Assembly (NCBI RefSeq): GCF_005145005.1
Contig: NZ_CP039712.1
Span: 341,001-405,000 of the forward strand
Direction: 5' to 3'
DNA: 64,000 nt
Origin: Vagococcus zengguangii
GTDB lineage: Bacteria; Bacillota; Bacilli; Lactobacillales; Vagococcaceae
A program made the translations under genes and the position numbers. Below are positions 14,061 to 20,811 of the stretch, piece after piece. Position 1 is the stretch's first letter; every line of letters begins with the position of its first letter. The notes under the pieces are model-generated. The model was given only the letters and a program-made list of their open reading frames with translations, was not told the origin of the DNA and ran no database searches.

Positions 14061-15080
14061 TTAAATCATGTAGGTGCAAACACATTCAGGAGCTAATGTG
14101 TCTTGACTGATCATCGTTAACTTACCTGTTTCTTTTGAACGGCTGAATAAGACTAAATTATCTGACTCTTGGTGAGAACAAATTAAGAAATCTTCCGTTT
14201 TATTTAGAGTGAAGTCTCGTGGGAAATCGCCTGCTGAAGCAACCACGTCCACTAACGACAACTCTTCACCGTTTTCGCTAATTGAGAAGATTGCAATAGA
14301 GTTATGGCCACGGTTTGAGGCGTATAGGAAACGACCATCGCTAGAAATACGAATCGCACCGCCACTACTTTCAACATCAGTATTTGGTAACGTAGAAATA
14401 GTTTGTTTAGCAGTCATTTCACCAGTTTCACGATTATAAGTCACGACTGTGATAGTATTATTTAACTCACCGATAATGTAGGCTAAATTTAGTGTTGGAT
14501 GGAAGACGATGTGACGAGGTCCTGCACCTACTTCGGTTTTAAATACTGCTGCTTCGGTTAAATGACCTTCTTCGCTCACGTCATAGACATGTACTTCATC
14601 CGTTCCTAAGTCACAAGAAACTAGGCGTTTGTCAGGTGTTAAGTCTGCGTAATGAGCATGAGGAGCATTTTGGTTTGGATGTGGACCTTGACCGCTATGG
14701 ATTGCAGTATCGCGCAGTTCTAATGTACCGTCTTCTAAAATTTTGTAGGCATGAACTAAGCCACGATGATAATTAGCATCGAAAATTAAACCGCGCTCGT
14801 TATCAACACCAATATAGCAAGGAGGTGCCCCTTCTTCTAATAGTTGTTGACGTAAGTGATAGTCGCCTTCGACTAATTCATAGACAGCGACGCCACCGAA
14901 CGTATCTTCTTTAGTTACAGCATATAAAAAGTTTTGATTACTAACTCCTAAATAAGTAGGGGAATCCGCAACCGCTATCAATTTGACATCTTTAATTAAT
15001 TGGTTATCGGTATCAAGTGTTGCTTGGTAAATACCTTCACTCGTTCTTTTTGTATAGGTTCCTAAGAGAATTGTTTCCAT
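14061..15080 (-). CDS. pgl: 6-phosphogluconolactonase-like beta-propeller protein
   Basis: Lactonase-family seven-bladed propeller of 339 residues, YkgB/Pgl type, which in characterised members hydrolyses 6-phosphogluconolactone in the oxidative pentose phosphate route. Seen: LGTYTKRTSEGIY at the start and the repeated blade pattern, with GAGPRHIVFHP and GDFPRDF as family landmarks. I chose the ATG at 15080 because GGCAGG lies 8 nt before it; the ATG at 15086 is only about 2 nt from that site. It is divergent from the PTS IIA gene. Exact substrate is inferred from family. Confidence 0.85.
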   Translation of the reverse strand: METILLGTYTKRTSEGIYQATLDTDNQLIKDVKLIAVADSPTYLGVSNQNFLYAVTKEDTFGGVAVYELVEGDYHLRQQLLEEGAPPCYIGVDNERGLIFDANYHRGLVHAYKILEDGTLELRDTAIHSGQGPHPNQNAPHAHYADLTPDKRLVSCDLGTDEVHVYDVSEEGHLTEAAVFKTEVGAGPRHIVFHPTLNLAYIIGELNNTITVVTYNRETGEMTAKQTISTLPNTDVESSGGAIRISSDGRFLYASNRGHNSIAIFSISENGEELSLVDVVASAGDFPRDFTLNKTEDFLICSHQESDNLVLFSRSKETGKLTMISQDTLAPECVCTYMI

Positions 15081-15111
15081 TAACATAACCTGCCTTTCGT
15101 ATCGTAGTTTT

Positions 15112-15171
15112 ATTATAACATAAGCGAATTGAGTTGAGAGGTATTATTAAGCAGACCTTTTATGATACAAT
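15112..15171. promoter_or_regulatory. Divergent extended -10 promoters
   Basis: TGTTATAAT (minus strand, -10 at 15112-15117) serves the lactonase gene; TGATACAAT (plus strand, -10 at 15166-15171) serves the IIA gene. Both carry the TG extension and neither has a good -35. Confidence 0.5.
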
Positions 15172-15206
15172 GGGGATAGTAACTTTAAGTAGGAAAGAGG
15201 GATTTT

Positions 15207-15563
15207 ATGGTAGAAAATTCAATCGTTTCAATTGGCGAACAGGCCGTTTCAAGTCAAGATAATATGTTGATTTTATTTGATGAATCAGCAACGAAGGACA
15301 TTAATAATGTAGCAGTTATTCACGTTAATAAACAAGAGCAATCGACTTATCAATTAGAAGTAGGTCACACATTGACATTTGGTGATCAAGATTACACAGT
15401 GATAGAGTTGGGTGAACGAGTGAATGCATCTTTAGAGATGATGGGGCATGCTACACTTTTCTTTAAAGAGAGAACCGATGAAGATTTATTAGCAAATGCG
15501 ATTTATTTATCACCGGCTACGCTGCCAACTTTAGAAGTTGGTATGAAATTAACTTTTAACTAA
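15207..15563 (+). CDS. PTS glucitol/sorbitol-type IIA component (orphan)
   Basis: Cytoplasmic 118-residue phosphocarrier of the GutA/SrlB family. His39 in VAVIHV aligns with the phosphorylated His of E. coli SrlB, and LGERVNASLEMMGHATLFF matches the conserved C-terminal half. No sorbitol IIB, IIC or dehydrogenase gene is nearby; the next gene, 13 nt on, is an AI-2E-family membrane protein. It may serve a distant transporter or act as a regulatory phosphoprotein. Family is clear, role is not. Confidence 0.85.
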   Translation: MVENSIVSIGEQAVSSQDNMLILFDESATKDINNVAVIHVNKQEQSTYQLEVGHTLTFGDQDYTVIELGERVNASLEMMGHATLFFKERTDEDLLANAIYLSPATLPTLEVGMKLTFN

Positions 15564-15576
15564 GTGAGGTGTCGAT

Positions 15577-16749
15577 ATGGAAAAGTTTAAACGTCCAACG
15601 CCATCTTGGTTTTGGAAATTATTTTTAAATAGTAAAACAGTGACAGGGTTAGTTATTCTAATTTTAGTGTTGATTGCTATTTTCTTATTTAACAAGGTGT
15701 CATACTTGTTTACACCAATTTTACAATTTATTGGGATTATTGGTGCGCCGTTAGTATTTGCAGGAATTCTTTATTACTTGCTTGATCCTGTCGTCAACTG
15801 GTTAGAGAAAAAAGGTTTGTCGCGCGTTTGGGGAATTTCGCTAATTTTTGTCGCGATTATTGCCTTAATTGTTTGGGGAGTCGTAATCTTGGTGCCAATG
15901 TTACAGGATCAAATAATTAGTTTTAGTAATAACTGGCCAGGTTACTGGGAAACAATTCAGAATAAAGGTAGTGATATTTTAAAACATCCACTACTGGCGC
16001 AATATGCTGATCAAATTGAAAAAGTTAGCAAAAATTTCTTTGATTCATTTGGTTCTATGATTAAAGATTTTTCAAAAAATACAGTTTCTGGCATTGGTAG
16101 CTTTATTGGTGTGATGACGACGGTCTTTTTAACAGTTGCAACGGGTCCAATTATTCTTTTCTATTTACTTAAGGACGGTAATGAACTGAGTCACTACATT
16201 GAAAAGTTTTTACCAAGTAAATCTAGAAAGCCTATCATGCAAATATTAATGGATATTAATGAAAAAGTCTCTAGTTATATTCGTGGGCAATTATTAGTCG
16301 CGTTTGTGGTGGCTATTTTATTCATGGTTGGGTTTAAAATCGTTGGTTTAGAGTATGGCGTGACATTGGGGATATTAGCAGGATTTATGAACTTAATCCC
16401 ATATTTAGGATCGTTCTTAGCGATGATTCCAGCAATCATTTTAGCGATTGTTGCAGGTCCGATGATGATTGTCAATGTGCTAATTGTTTTTTCAGTTGAG
16501 CAGTTTATTGAGGGACGTTTTGTTTCACCTTTAATTTTAGGAAATCAATTGGAAATTCATCCGATAACGATTATTTTTGTGTTGTTAACAGCAGGAAAAG
16601 TTTTTGGGGTAGCTGGTGTCATCTTAGGAGTTCCGGGATATGCAGCCGTAAAAGTTATTGCGACTCACTTATTTAATTGGTACGTTGAACGTTCTAAATT
16701 GTATGATCAAGAAGATAAAGAAAGATTAATTAAAAAACCAGAAGCATAG
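15577..16749 (+). CDS. AI-2E family membrane protein
   Basis: Integral membrane protein of 390 residues from the PerM/TqsA/YdbI superfamily, with about eight helices: a pair near the N-terminus, a long soluble stretch, then a C-terminal bundle containing GFMNLIPYLGSFLAMIPA, a strong family landmark. Members have been linked to AI-2 export or to sodium/proton antiport, so the name does not fix the substrate. It is cotranscribed with the orphan IIA gene. The terminator overlaps its stop codon. Confidence 0.88.
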   Translation: MEKFKRPTPSWFWKLFLNSKTVTGLVILILVLIAIFLFNKVSYLFTPILQFIGIIGAPLVFAGILYYLLDPVVNWLEKKGLSRVWGISLIFVAIIALIVWGVVILVPMLQDQIISFSNNWPGYWETIQNKGSDILKHPLLAQYADQIEKVSKNFFDSFGSMIKDFSKNTVSGIGSFIGVMTTVFLTVATGPIILFYLLKDGNELSHYIEKFLPSKSRKPIMQILMDINEKVSSYIRGQLLVAFVVAILFMVGFKIVGLEYGVTLGILAGFMNLIPYLGSFLAMIPAIILAIVAGPMMIVNVLIVFSVEQFIEGRFVSPLILGNQLEIHPITIIFVLLTAGKVFGVAGVILGVPGYAAVKVIATHLFNWYVERSKLYDQEDKERLIKKPEA

Positions 16750-16763
16750 CTTCTGGTTTTTTT
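16733..16763. terminator. Terminator overlapping a stop codon
   Basis: AAAAACCAGAAGC and GCTTCTGGTTTTT form a near-perfect stem with a 3-nt loop; the TAG stop (16747-16749) is inside it. T-runs on both strands suggest it also ends the azoreductase transcript. Confidence 0.9.
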
Positions 16764-16773
16764 GTATCAATGA

Positions 16774-17394
16774 TTAGAATTTAGCTGCAACTTCTTCAGC
16801 ATTAGCTTTAGCTGCATTCATGATTTCTTCTTTTTGTTCTGGATGGTGATCGATACCTTCAACAGGAATCAATGTGTGATCCATTACACCAACGAAATTC
16901 ATCATTGCTTTAACATATTGGCTAGCAAAGTCAGCGCCATCGTAGTTACCGCCACCTGATTGGATGTGAACGATTTTTTTACCTTCAGTCATAGGAACTG
17001 GACCAGTTTCAGTGTAACGGAAAGTTTTACCAGCTACGTTGATTGCGTCGAACCATGCTTTTAATTTTGTTGGAATGTTTAAGTTCCACAAAGCGTTAGC
17101 GATAACGATTTTATCTGCTGCTAAGAATTGATCTGTTAACTCACCAAAACGAGTGATAGCTTTTTGTTGATCAGCAGTTAAAGCTGAGAATTCAGTGCCG
17201 CCACCTAACGCGTACATTGCTGTTAACAATGTGTTGTCTAATTCTGGAATATATGAATCAAATAAATCCAAGACTTCAATAGTATCTGTTGGATTTAATT
17301 CTGTGTATTTATTTAAGAATACATCAGTTACTTCTAAAGTTTTTGATTGCGCACCAGTTAATGGGTGAGCTTTAACGAATAAAACATTTGCCAT
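16774..17394 (-). CDS. azoR: FMN-dependent NADH:quinone oxidoreductase / azoreductase
   Basis: Flavodoxin-fold reductase of 206 residues, AzoR/AcpD family, reducing quinones and azo compounds with NADH. Seen: NVLFVKAHP near the N-terminus, the ALWNLNIPTKLKAWFDAI region, and HIQSGGGNYDG, matching the family FMN and dimer regions. The ATG at 17394 follows AGGTGG; an upstream GTG at 17409 lies within that site and is unlikely. A promoter sits at 17430-17458. Confidence 0.92.
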   Translation of the reverse strand: MANVLFVKAHPLTGAQSKTLEVTDVFLNKYTELNPTDTIEVLDLFDSYIPELDNTLLTAMYALGGGTEFSALTADQQKAITRFGELTDQFLAADKIVIANALWNLNIPTKLKAWFDAINVAGKTFRYTETGPVPMTEGKKIVHIQSGGGNYDGADFASQYVKAMMNFVGVMDHTLIPVEGIDHHPEQKEEIMNAAKANAEEVAAKF

Positions 17395-17429
17395 AAAATT
17401 TTTTACCACCTTACTTTTTGATAGTTATT

Positions 17430-17458
17430 ATTATACTAAAAAAAAATAAGTGTCACAA
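17430..17458 (-). promoter_or_regulatory. Promoter of the azoreductase gene
   Basis: Minus strand TTGTGA (17453-17458), a 17-nt spacer and a perfect TATAAT (17430-17435). Confidence 0.65.
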
Positions 17459-17591
17459 TTAAAAAAAGTCTAAATTAACAAATTTTTGTTTAATGTATGT
17501 AATTTAAACGGAGGTAACTTCTCAATAACAGATGGTAATAGAACGCTTTTATAGAGTCGCGTTTTCATATTTTTCATATCAACATGCAATT

Positions 17592-17664
17592 AGTGAACTA
17601 GTATTTTTATTATACATTAATTATAATTTATTTATAATAAAAGAAACGTTAATTGTAGTTCACT
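17592..17664. repeat. Inverted repeats flanking the resolvase-like gene promoter
   Basis: AGTGAACTA (17592-17600) and its exact complement TAGTTCACT (17656-17664) are 55 nt apart. Between them are two TATAAT boxes (17622-17627 and 17633-17638); the right arm abuts the ribosome site of the next gene. This looks like a pair of regulator-binding sites. Confidence 0.5.
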
Positions 17665-17682
17665 TTAAAGGAGAAGATTGGT

Positions 17683-18237
17683 ATGACAAAATATGGTTAC
17701 GCTTATTCAGCTACGGGAGATAGCTTGGAGAAGCAAGTGGAAACATTGAAAAAGTATGGGGTAGAAGACATTATCGTTGAAAGTGCTACGGAAGGTGTAG
17801 ATAACGTACATGCAGATTTATATAATTTAGTTGAAAATTTAGCTGCTGGCGATCAAATTGTGGTGCAACGTCTAATTTGTATTGGCAAATCAATCATTCA
17901 ATTGGCAGATTTCTTAACTGTTCTAGAAGAAAAAGGCGCTAGTTTAATCGTTGTTGAAAAAGCGACTGAATTAAGTGGACTAAGTGATGAAGCTTACGCA
18001 CAATCAATTAAAAGTTTTGCAAAAATGGAAAAAGACATTATCCGTGAACGTACGTCTCGTGGGTTAGAATTTGCTCGTAAAAACGGTCGTATCGGTGGAC
18101 GTCCAAAAATTTCTCAAGAAACAGTGGAAAAAATTCAATTCTTATATAATAACAACAAGTATACATTAAGACAAATCGCTGAAGAGTGCCAAATTTCTTT
18201 AGGTACTGCTTACAAGTATACGCAAGAACAAAAGTAG
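17683..18237 (+). CDS. Serine-recombinase (resolvase) homologue lacking catalytic residues
   Basis: The 184-residue protein has the resolvase/invertase layout: an N-terminal domain to about residue 125, a linker helix (IIRERTSRGLEFARKNGRIGGRPK), and a C-terminal helix-turn-helix (TLRQIAEECQISLGTAYKY). Compared with Tn3-type resolvases, the active site is gone. GYARVST has become GYAYSAT, replacing the nucleophile Ser and the first Arg, and RLDRLGRS has become RLICIGKS, replacing Asp, Arg and the second Arg. It probably binds DNA without cutting it and may act as a regulator. No transposon or inverted ends surround it. AAAGGAGAAG precedes the ATG. Confidence 0.88.
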   Translation: MTKYGYAYSATGDSLEKQVETLKKYGVEDIIVESATEGVDNVHADLYNLVENLAAGDQIVVQRLICIGKSIIQLADFLTVLEEKGASLIVVEKATELSGLSDEAYAQSIKSFAKMEKDIIRERTSRGLEFARKNGRIGGRPKISQETVEKIQFLYNNNKYTLRQIAEECQISLGTAYKYTQEQK

Positions 18238-18268
18238 TCTTTAAAAATTTATCTCAATAAGTTAATAA

Positions 18269-18312
18269 AAAACATGAAGTGAAAGTTGATTCTTTTACTT
18301 CATGTTTTTTTG
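18269..18312 (+). terminator. Terminator after the resolvase-like gene
   Basis: AACATGAAGTGAAAG pairs with CTTTTACTTCATGTT with one G-U pair, followed by seven T. Confidence 0.9.
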
Positions 18313-18536
18313 TTTATTCTTTATAGTTATTAAATTTTAGAAGGTGATATATCCCTCCCTTTTTTCTATTAAATGGGGTATAATAGAACCGTATGGATAA
18401 TTCGTTTAAGAATATCTGAAACATTAATAATCATTTGTAAGACTACTTGATATAAATAATTTGAGTATGTGGGTAGTCGATAGGGAAATTAAGCGTAGCG
18501 AGTTTACGAAGAGAAAATTTTGGAGGAGGAAATCAC
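18313..18536 (+). promoter_or_regulatory. Promoter and long 5' leader of the cell-wall hydrolase gene
   Basis: A TATAAT box at 18379-18384 preceded by TGGGG has no clear -35. The roughly 145-nt leader that follows contains GACTAC and GTAGTC, which could pair around an AT-rich loop, and ends in GGAGGAGG. I see no known riboswitch consensus in it. Confidence 0.4.
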
Positions 18537-20693
18537 ATGAAAAAAACGATGAACACATTTTTGGTGTTCACAGTAGGGCTATATAGTACGTTTACATTTG
18601 GCAGTCCGGCAACGGTGGTGTTAGCTGCTACTCAACAATATGAAGCAAACGTGTCAGTAAGTGAAGAGGGCGTTAATGTGACATCGGATGAAGAAACCGA
18701 AGAAACGACCGATGAAACCAGTCAGGTAGTCCCTGAGGAACCACAAGAGCCACAAATTCCAGAAGAATCACAAGAACCTCAAATACCAGAAGAATCACAA
18801 GAACCACAAATTCCGGAAGAATCACAGGAACCAGAAACAACTCCTGAGGAACCACAAACTTCAGAATCTACCCCTGAAGAGAGTCAAGAGAAACCGACGC
18901 AACCGTCAAAACCAGTTGAAACAACTGATTCAAGTCAAGTAAGCAGTGAATCAAGTACAACGGAGACAACCTCGAATACTCCGACACAACCGGTACCAAG
19001 TACAAAACCAAGTACTGAGCCATCAACAGAAACAACTACCAGCTCAGAATCCAAAGCACCTAATTTTAAGCCAAGTAAAAAACCAGCTGAAAAACCAGCT
19101 CAATCAATTATAGCTAAAGAACAGTCTGGAGTAGATGCTACTCCAACGATTCAACAACCAATTTCAAATGCAATCATTGATTTAGGTGAAACGACAAAAG
19201 ACTTTACTGCGTCTAATTTGTTAAATTATCGTTTGCCTTTATTATCAGAATTAAAAACAGATAAAGAAGCTGTTTTAATTTACGGTAGCTTATTATTAGT
19301 TGGTAAAGAGCGATTTGAAGATGAAAATAATCAAGATAAAAAAACAGGTGATCAAACAAATAAACAAGCACAAAAAGATAAAAAAGCTGAAAAAAATAAG
19401 CCGATTACTTCAAAAGAGTTAGTGACTTGGTTAGGCAAACAATATTTCAATCAAGATTTATTAAGTGAAAATGCACGTAAATTAACGGATAAAGACACCA
19501 TACAAGTGGGTGACATTGTTGTTTGGACCAATTATCTAGGCCAAACCCAATATGGTTTATATATCGGAGATGATTTATTAATCACAGTTGAAAATGTTGA
19601 TGATGAGCGCTTTGAAGTGGTGACACAATATTACGTTGAAAATGATGACCAAACGATTTATCGTAATGATAAACTTGAGTTAAACAAAGCAGGACAAGCG
19701 TTATTGAAACAATATCCGGCTTCAATGGATTTTAAAGCGAATCCTTTGACTGAAAAATTTATTCAATCAATTGGAGAAAACGCCCGTGAATTAGGTCTTA
19801 AATATGATGTGTTTGCTTCAGTGATGATTGCTCAAGCCTTATTAGAGAGTGCTTCAGGCACTAGTGGTTTAGCGCAAGCACCAAATCATAATTTATTTGG
19901 GATTAAAGGTCAATATCAAAATCAAAGTATTTCAATGGCAACGAGTGAAGATGATGGTAAAGGTAATCTTTATACTATTCAATCAGCCTTCAGAAAATAC
20001 CCAAGTTATCAAGAATCGTTAAAAGACTATGTTTCGTTAATTAAAAACGGAACAGCTTGGAAAGATGATTTCTATAAAGACGCTTGGCGTTCAGAAGCCA
20101 ATAACTATCTGACTGCTGCTCAAAGTTTAAAAGGTAAGTATGCAACGGATACACAATATGATAAGAAAGTTATTAGCTTAATTGCTACTTATAATTTAAC
20201 GCAATATGACGAACCTAAATTAGATACATCCGTAACAGGAAAAACATCAGGTATCTTAACCTCACGAACTGAGATTCCAAAAGAATACCGTGACTTAATG
20301 AAATTCCCTGATTATAACCAAAAGAACTACAATACTTCAGGTTCTTATCCTGTGGGTCAATGTACATGGTATGCCTTTAACCGTGTCGCACAGCTAGGTA
20401 TGTCAGTGGATGATTACATGGGAAATGGTGGCGAATGGGGTGCTAAGGGTAAACGTTTAGGCTACACAGTCACAAGCACACCTAAGGCAGGTTATCTCGT
20501 GTCTTTCCTACCAGGTGTCGCTGGTTCAAGTAGTCAGTACGGTCACGTCGCTTTCGTGGAAGCAGTGACTAAAGATGGCATCTTAATATCAGAAGGGAAT
20601 GTAGTTGGAGGAACTCGTGTTTCTTACCGCGTTATTTCTAATGAGATTGCTCGTTCAAGTCAAGTGAACTATATAGTTGCAAAACAAAAATAA
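18537..20693 (+). CDS. Secreted peptidoglycan hydrolase: glucosaminidase plus CHAP domain
   Basis: Exported 718-residue murein hydrolase. A signal peptide (cleavage near residue 30) is followed by a Pro/Glu/Ser/Thr-rich region (about 40-200) with a nine-residue IPEESQEPQ tandem repeat. A charged stretch leads into a small beta domain (about 295-385, VGDIVVWTNYLG and GLYIGDDLLI) that resembles an NlpC/P60 or SH3 fold without a visible catalytic Cys. Next is a FlgJ-like glucosaminidase domain (about 405-550, likely catalytic Glu437 in ALLESASG), then a C-terminal CHAP domain with Cys609 (GQCTWYAF) and His670 (YGHVAF). Glycan- and peptide-cleaving domains in one chain suggest a role in cell separation or wall turnover. 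It has its own promoter and terminator. Confidence 0.88.
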   Translation: MKKTMNTFLVFTVGLYSTFTFGSPATVVLAATQQYEANVSVSEEGVNVTSDEETEETTDETSQVVPEEPQEPQIPEESQEPQIPEESQEPQIPEESQEPETTPEEPQTSESTPEESQEKPTQPSKPVETTDSSQVSSESSTTETTSNTPTQPVPSTKPSTEPSTETTTSSESKAPNFKPSKKPAEKPAQSIIAKEQSGVDATPTIQQPISNAIIDLGETTKDFTASNLLNYRLPLLSELKTDKEAVLIYGSLLLVGKERFEDENNQDKKTGDQTNKQAQKDKKAEKNKPITSKELVTWLGKQYFNQDLLSENARKLTDKDTIQVGDIVVWTNYLGQTQYGLYIGDDLLITVENVDDERFEVVTQYYVENDDQTIYRNDKLELNKAGQALLKQYPASMDFKANPLTEKFIQSIGENARELGLKYDVFASVMIAQALLESASGTSGLAQAPNHNLFGIKGQYQNQSISMATSEDDGKGNLYTIQSAFRKYPSYQESLKDYVSLIKNGTAWKDDFYKDAWRSEANNYLTAAQSLKGKYATDTQYDKKVISLIATYNLTQYDEPKLDTSVTGKTSGILTSRTEIPKEYRDLMKFPDYNQKNYNTSGSYPVGQCTWYAFNRVAQLGMSVDDYMGNGGEWGAKGKRLGYTVTSTPKAGYLVSFLPGVAGSSSQYGHVAFVEAVTKDGILISEGNVVGGTRVSYRVISNEIARSSQVNYIVAKQK
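18756..18836 (+). repeat. Tandem 27-nt repeat, three copies
   Basis: Three 27-nt units encode IPEESQEPQ, IPEESQEPQ and IPEESQEPE. They differ only by synonymous or single-base changes, indicating recent expansion; copy number may vary among strains. Confidence 0.85.
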
Positions 20694-20700
20694 AACGTCT

Positions 20701-20751
20701 AACAGGCTTGTCTGATGCCCTCGATTGAGGTGATTGGTAAGCCTGTTTTTT
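20701..20751 (+). terminator. Terminator after the cell-wall hydrolase
   Basis: AACAGGCTT and AAGCCTGTT enclose an inner CCTCGATTGAGG hairpin and are followed by a T-run. Confidence 0.85.
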
Positions 20752-20773
20752 CATGATAAGTAATGATAAATGA

Positions 20774-20810
20774 TAAAAAAACCTCACTTGTTTTTTCAAG
20801 TGAGGTTTTG
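20774..20810 (-). terminator. Terminator of ltaS
   Basis: AAAACCTCACTTG and CAAGTGAGGTTTT form a 13-bp stem; the minus strand continues into a T-run. Confidence 0.9.
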
Positions 20811-20811
20811 G

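Noticed and set aside
17532-17723. Possible small gene upstream of the resolvase-like gene
   Set aside because: Its ATG lies about 20 nt from the nearest GGAGG, and it runs across the inverted repeats, promoter boxes and start of the next gene.
17683-18237. Resolvase-like gene as evidence of a transposon or prophage
   Set aside because: The catalytic residues are gone and there are no terminal repeats, transposase, phage genes or target duplications nearby.
18385-18536. c-di-AMP (ydaO) riboswitch before the murein hydrolase
   Set aside because: Such switches often precede wall hydrolases in other Firmicutes, but I see none of the conserved ydaO segments.
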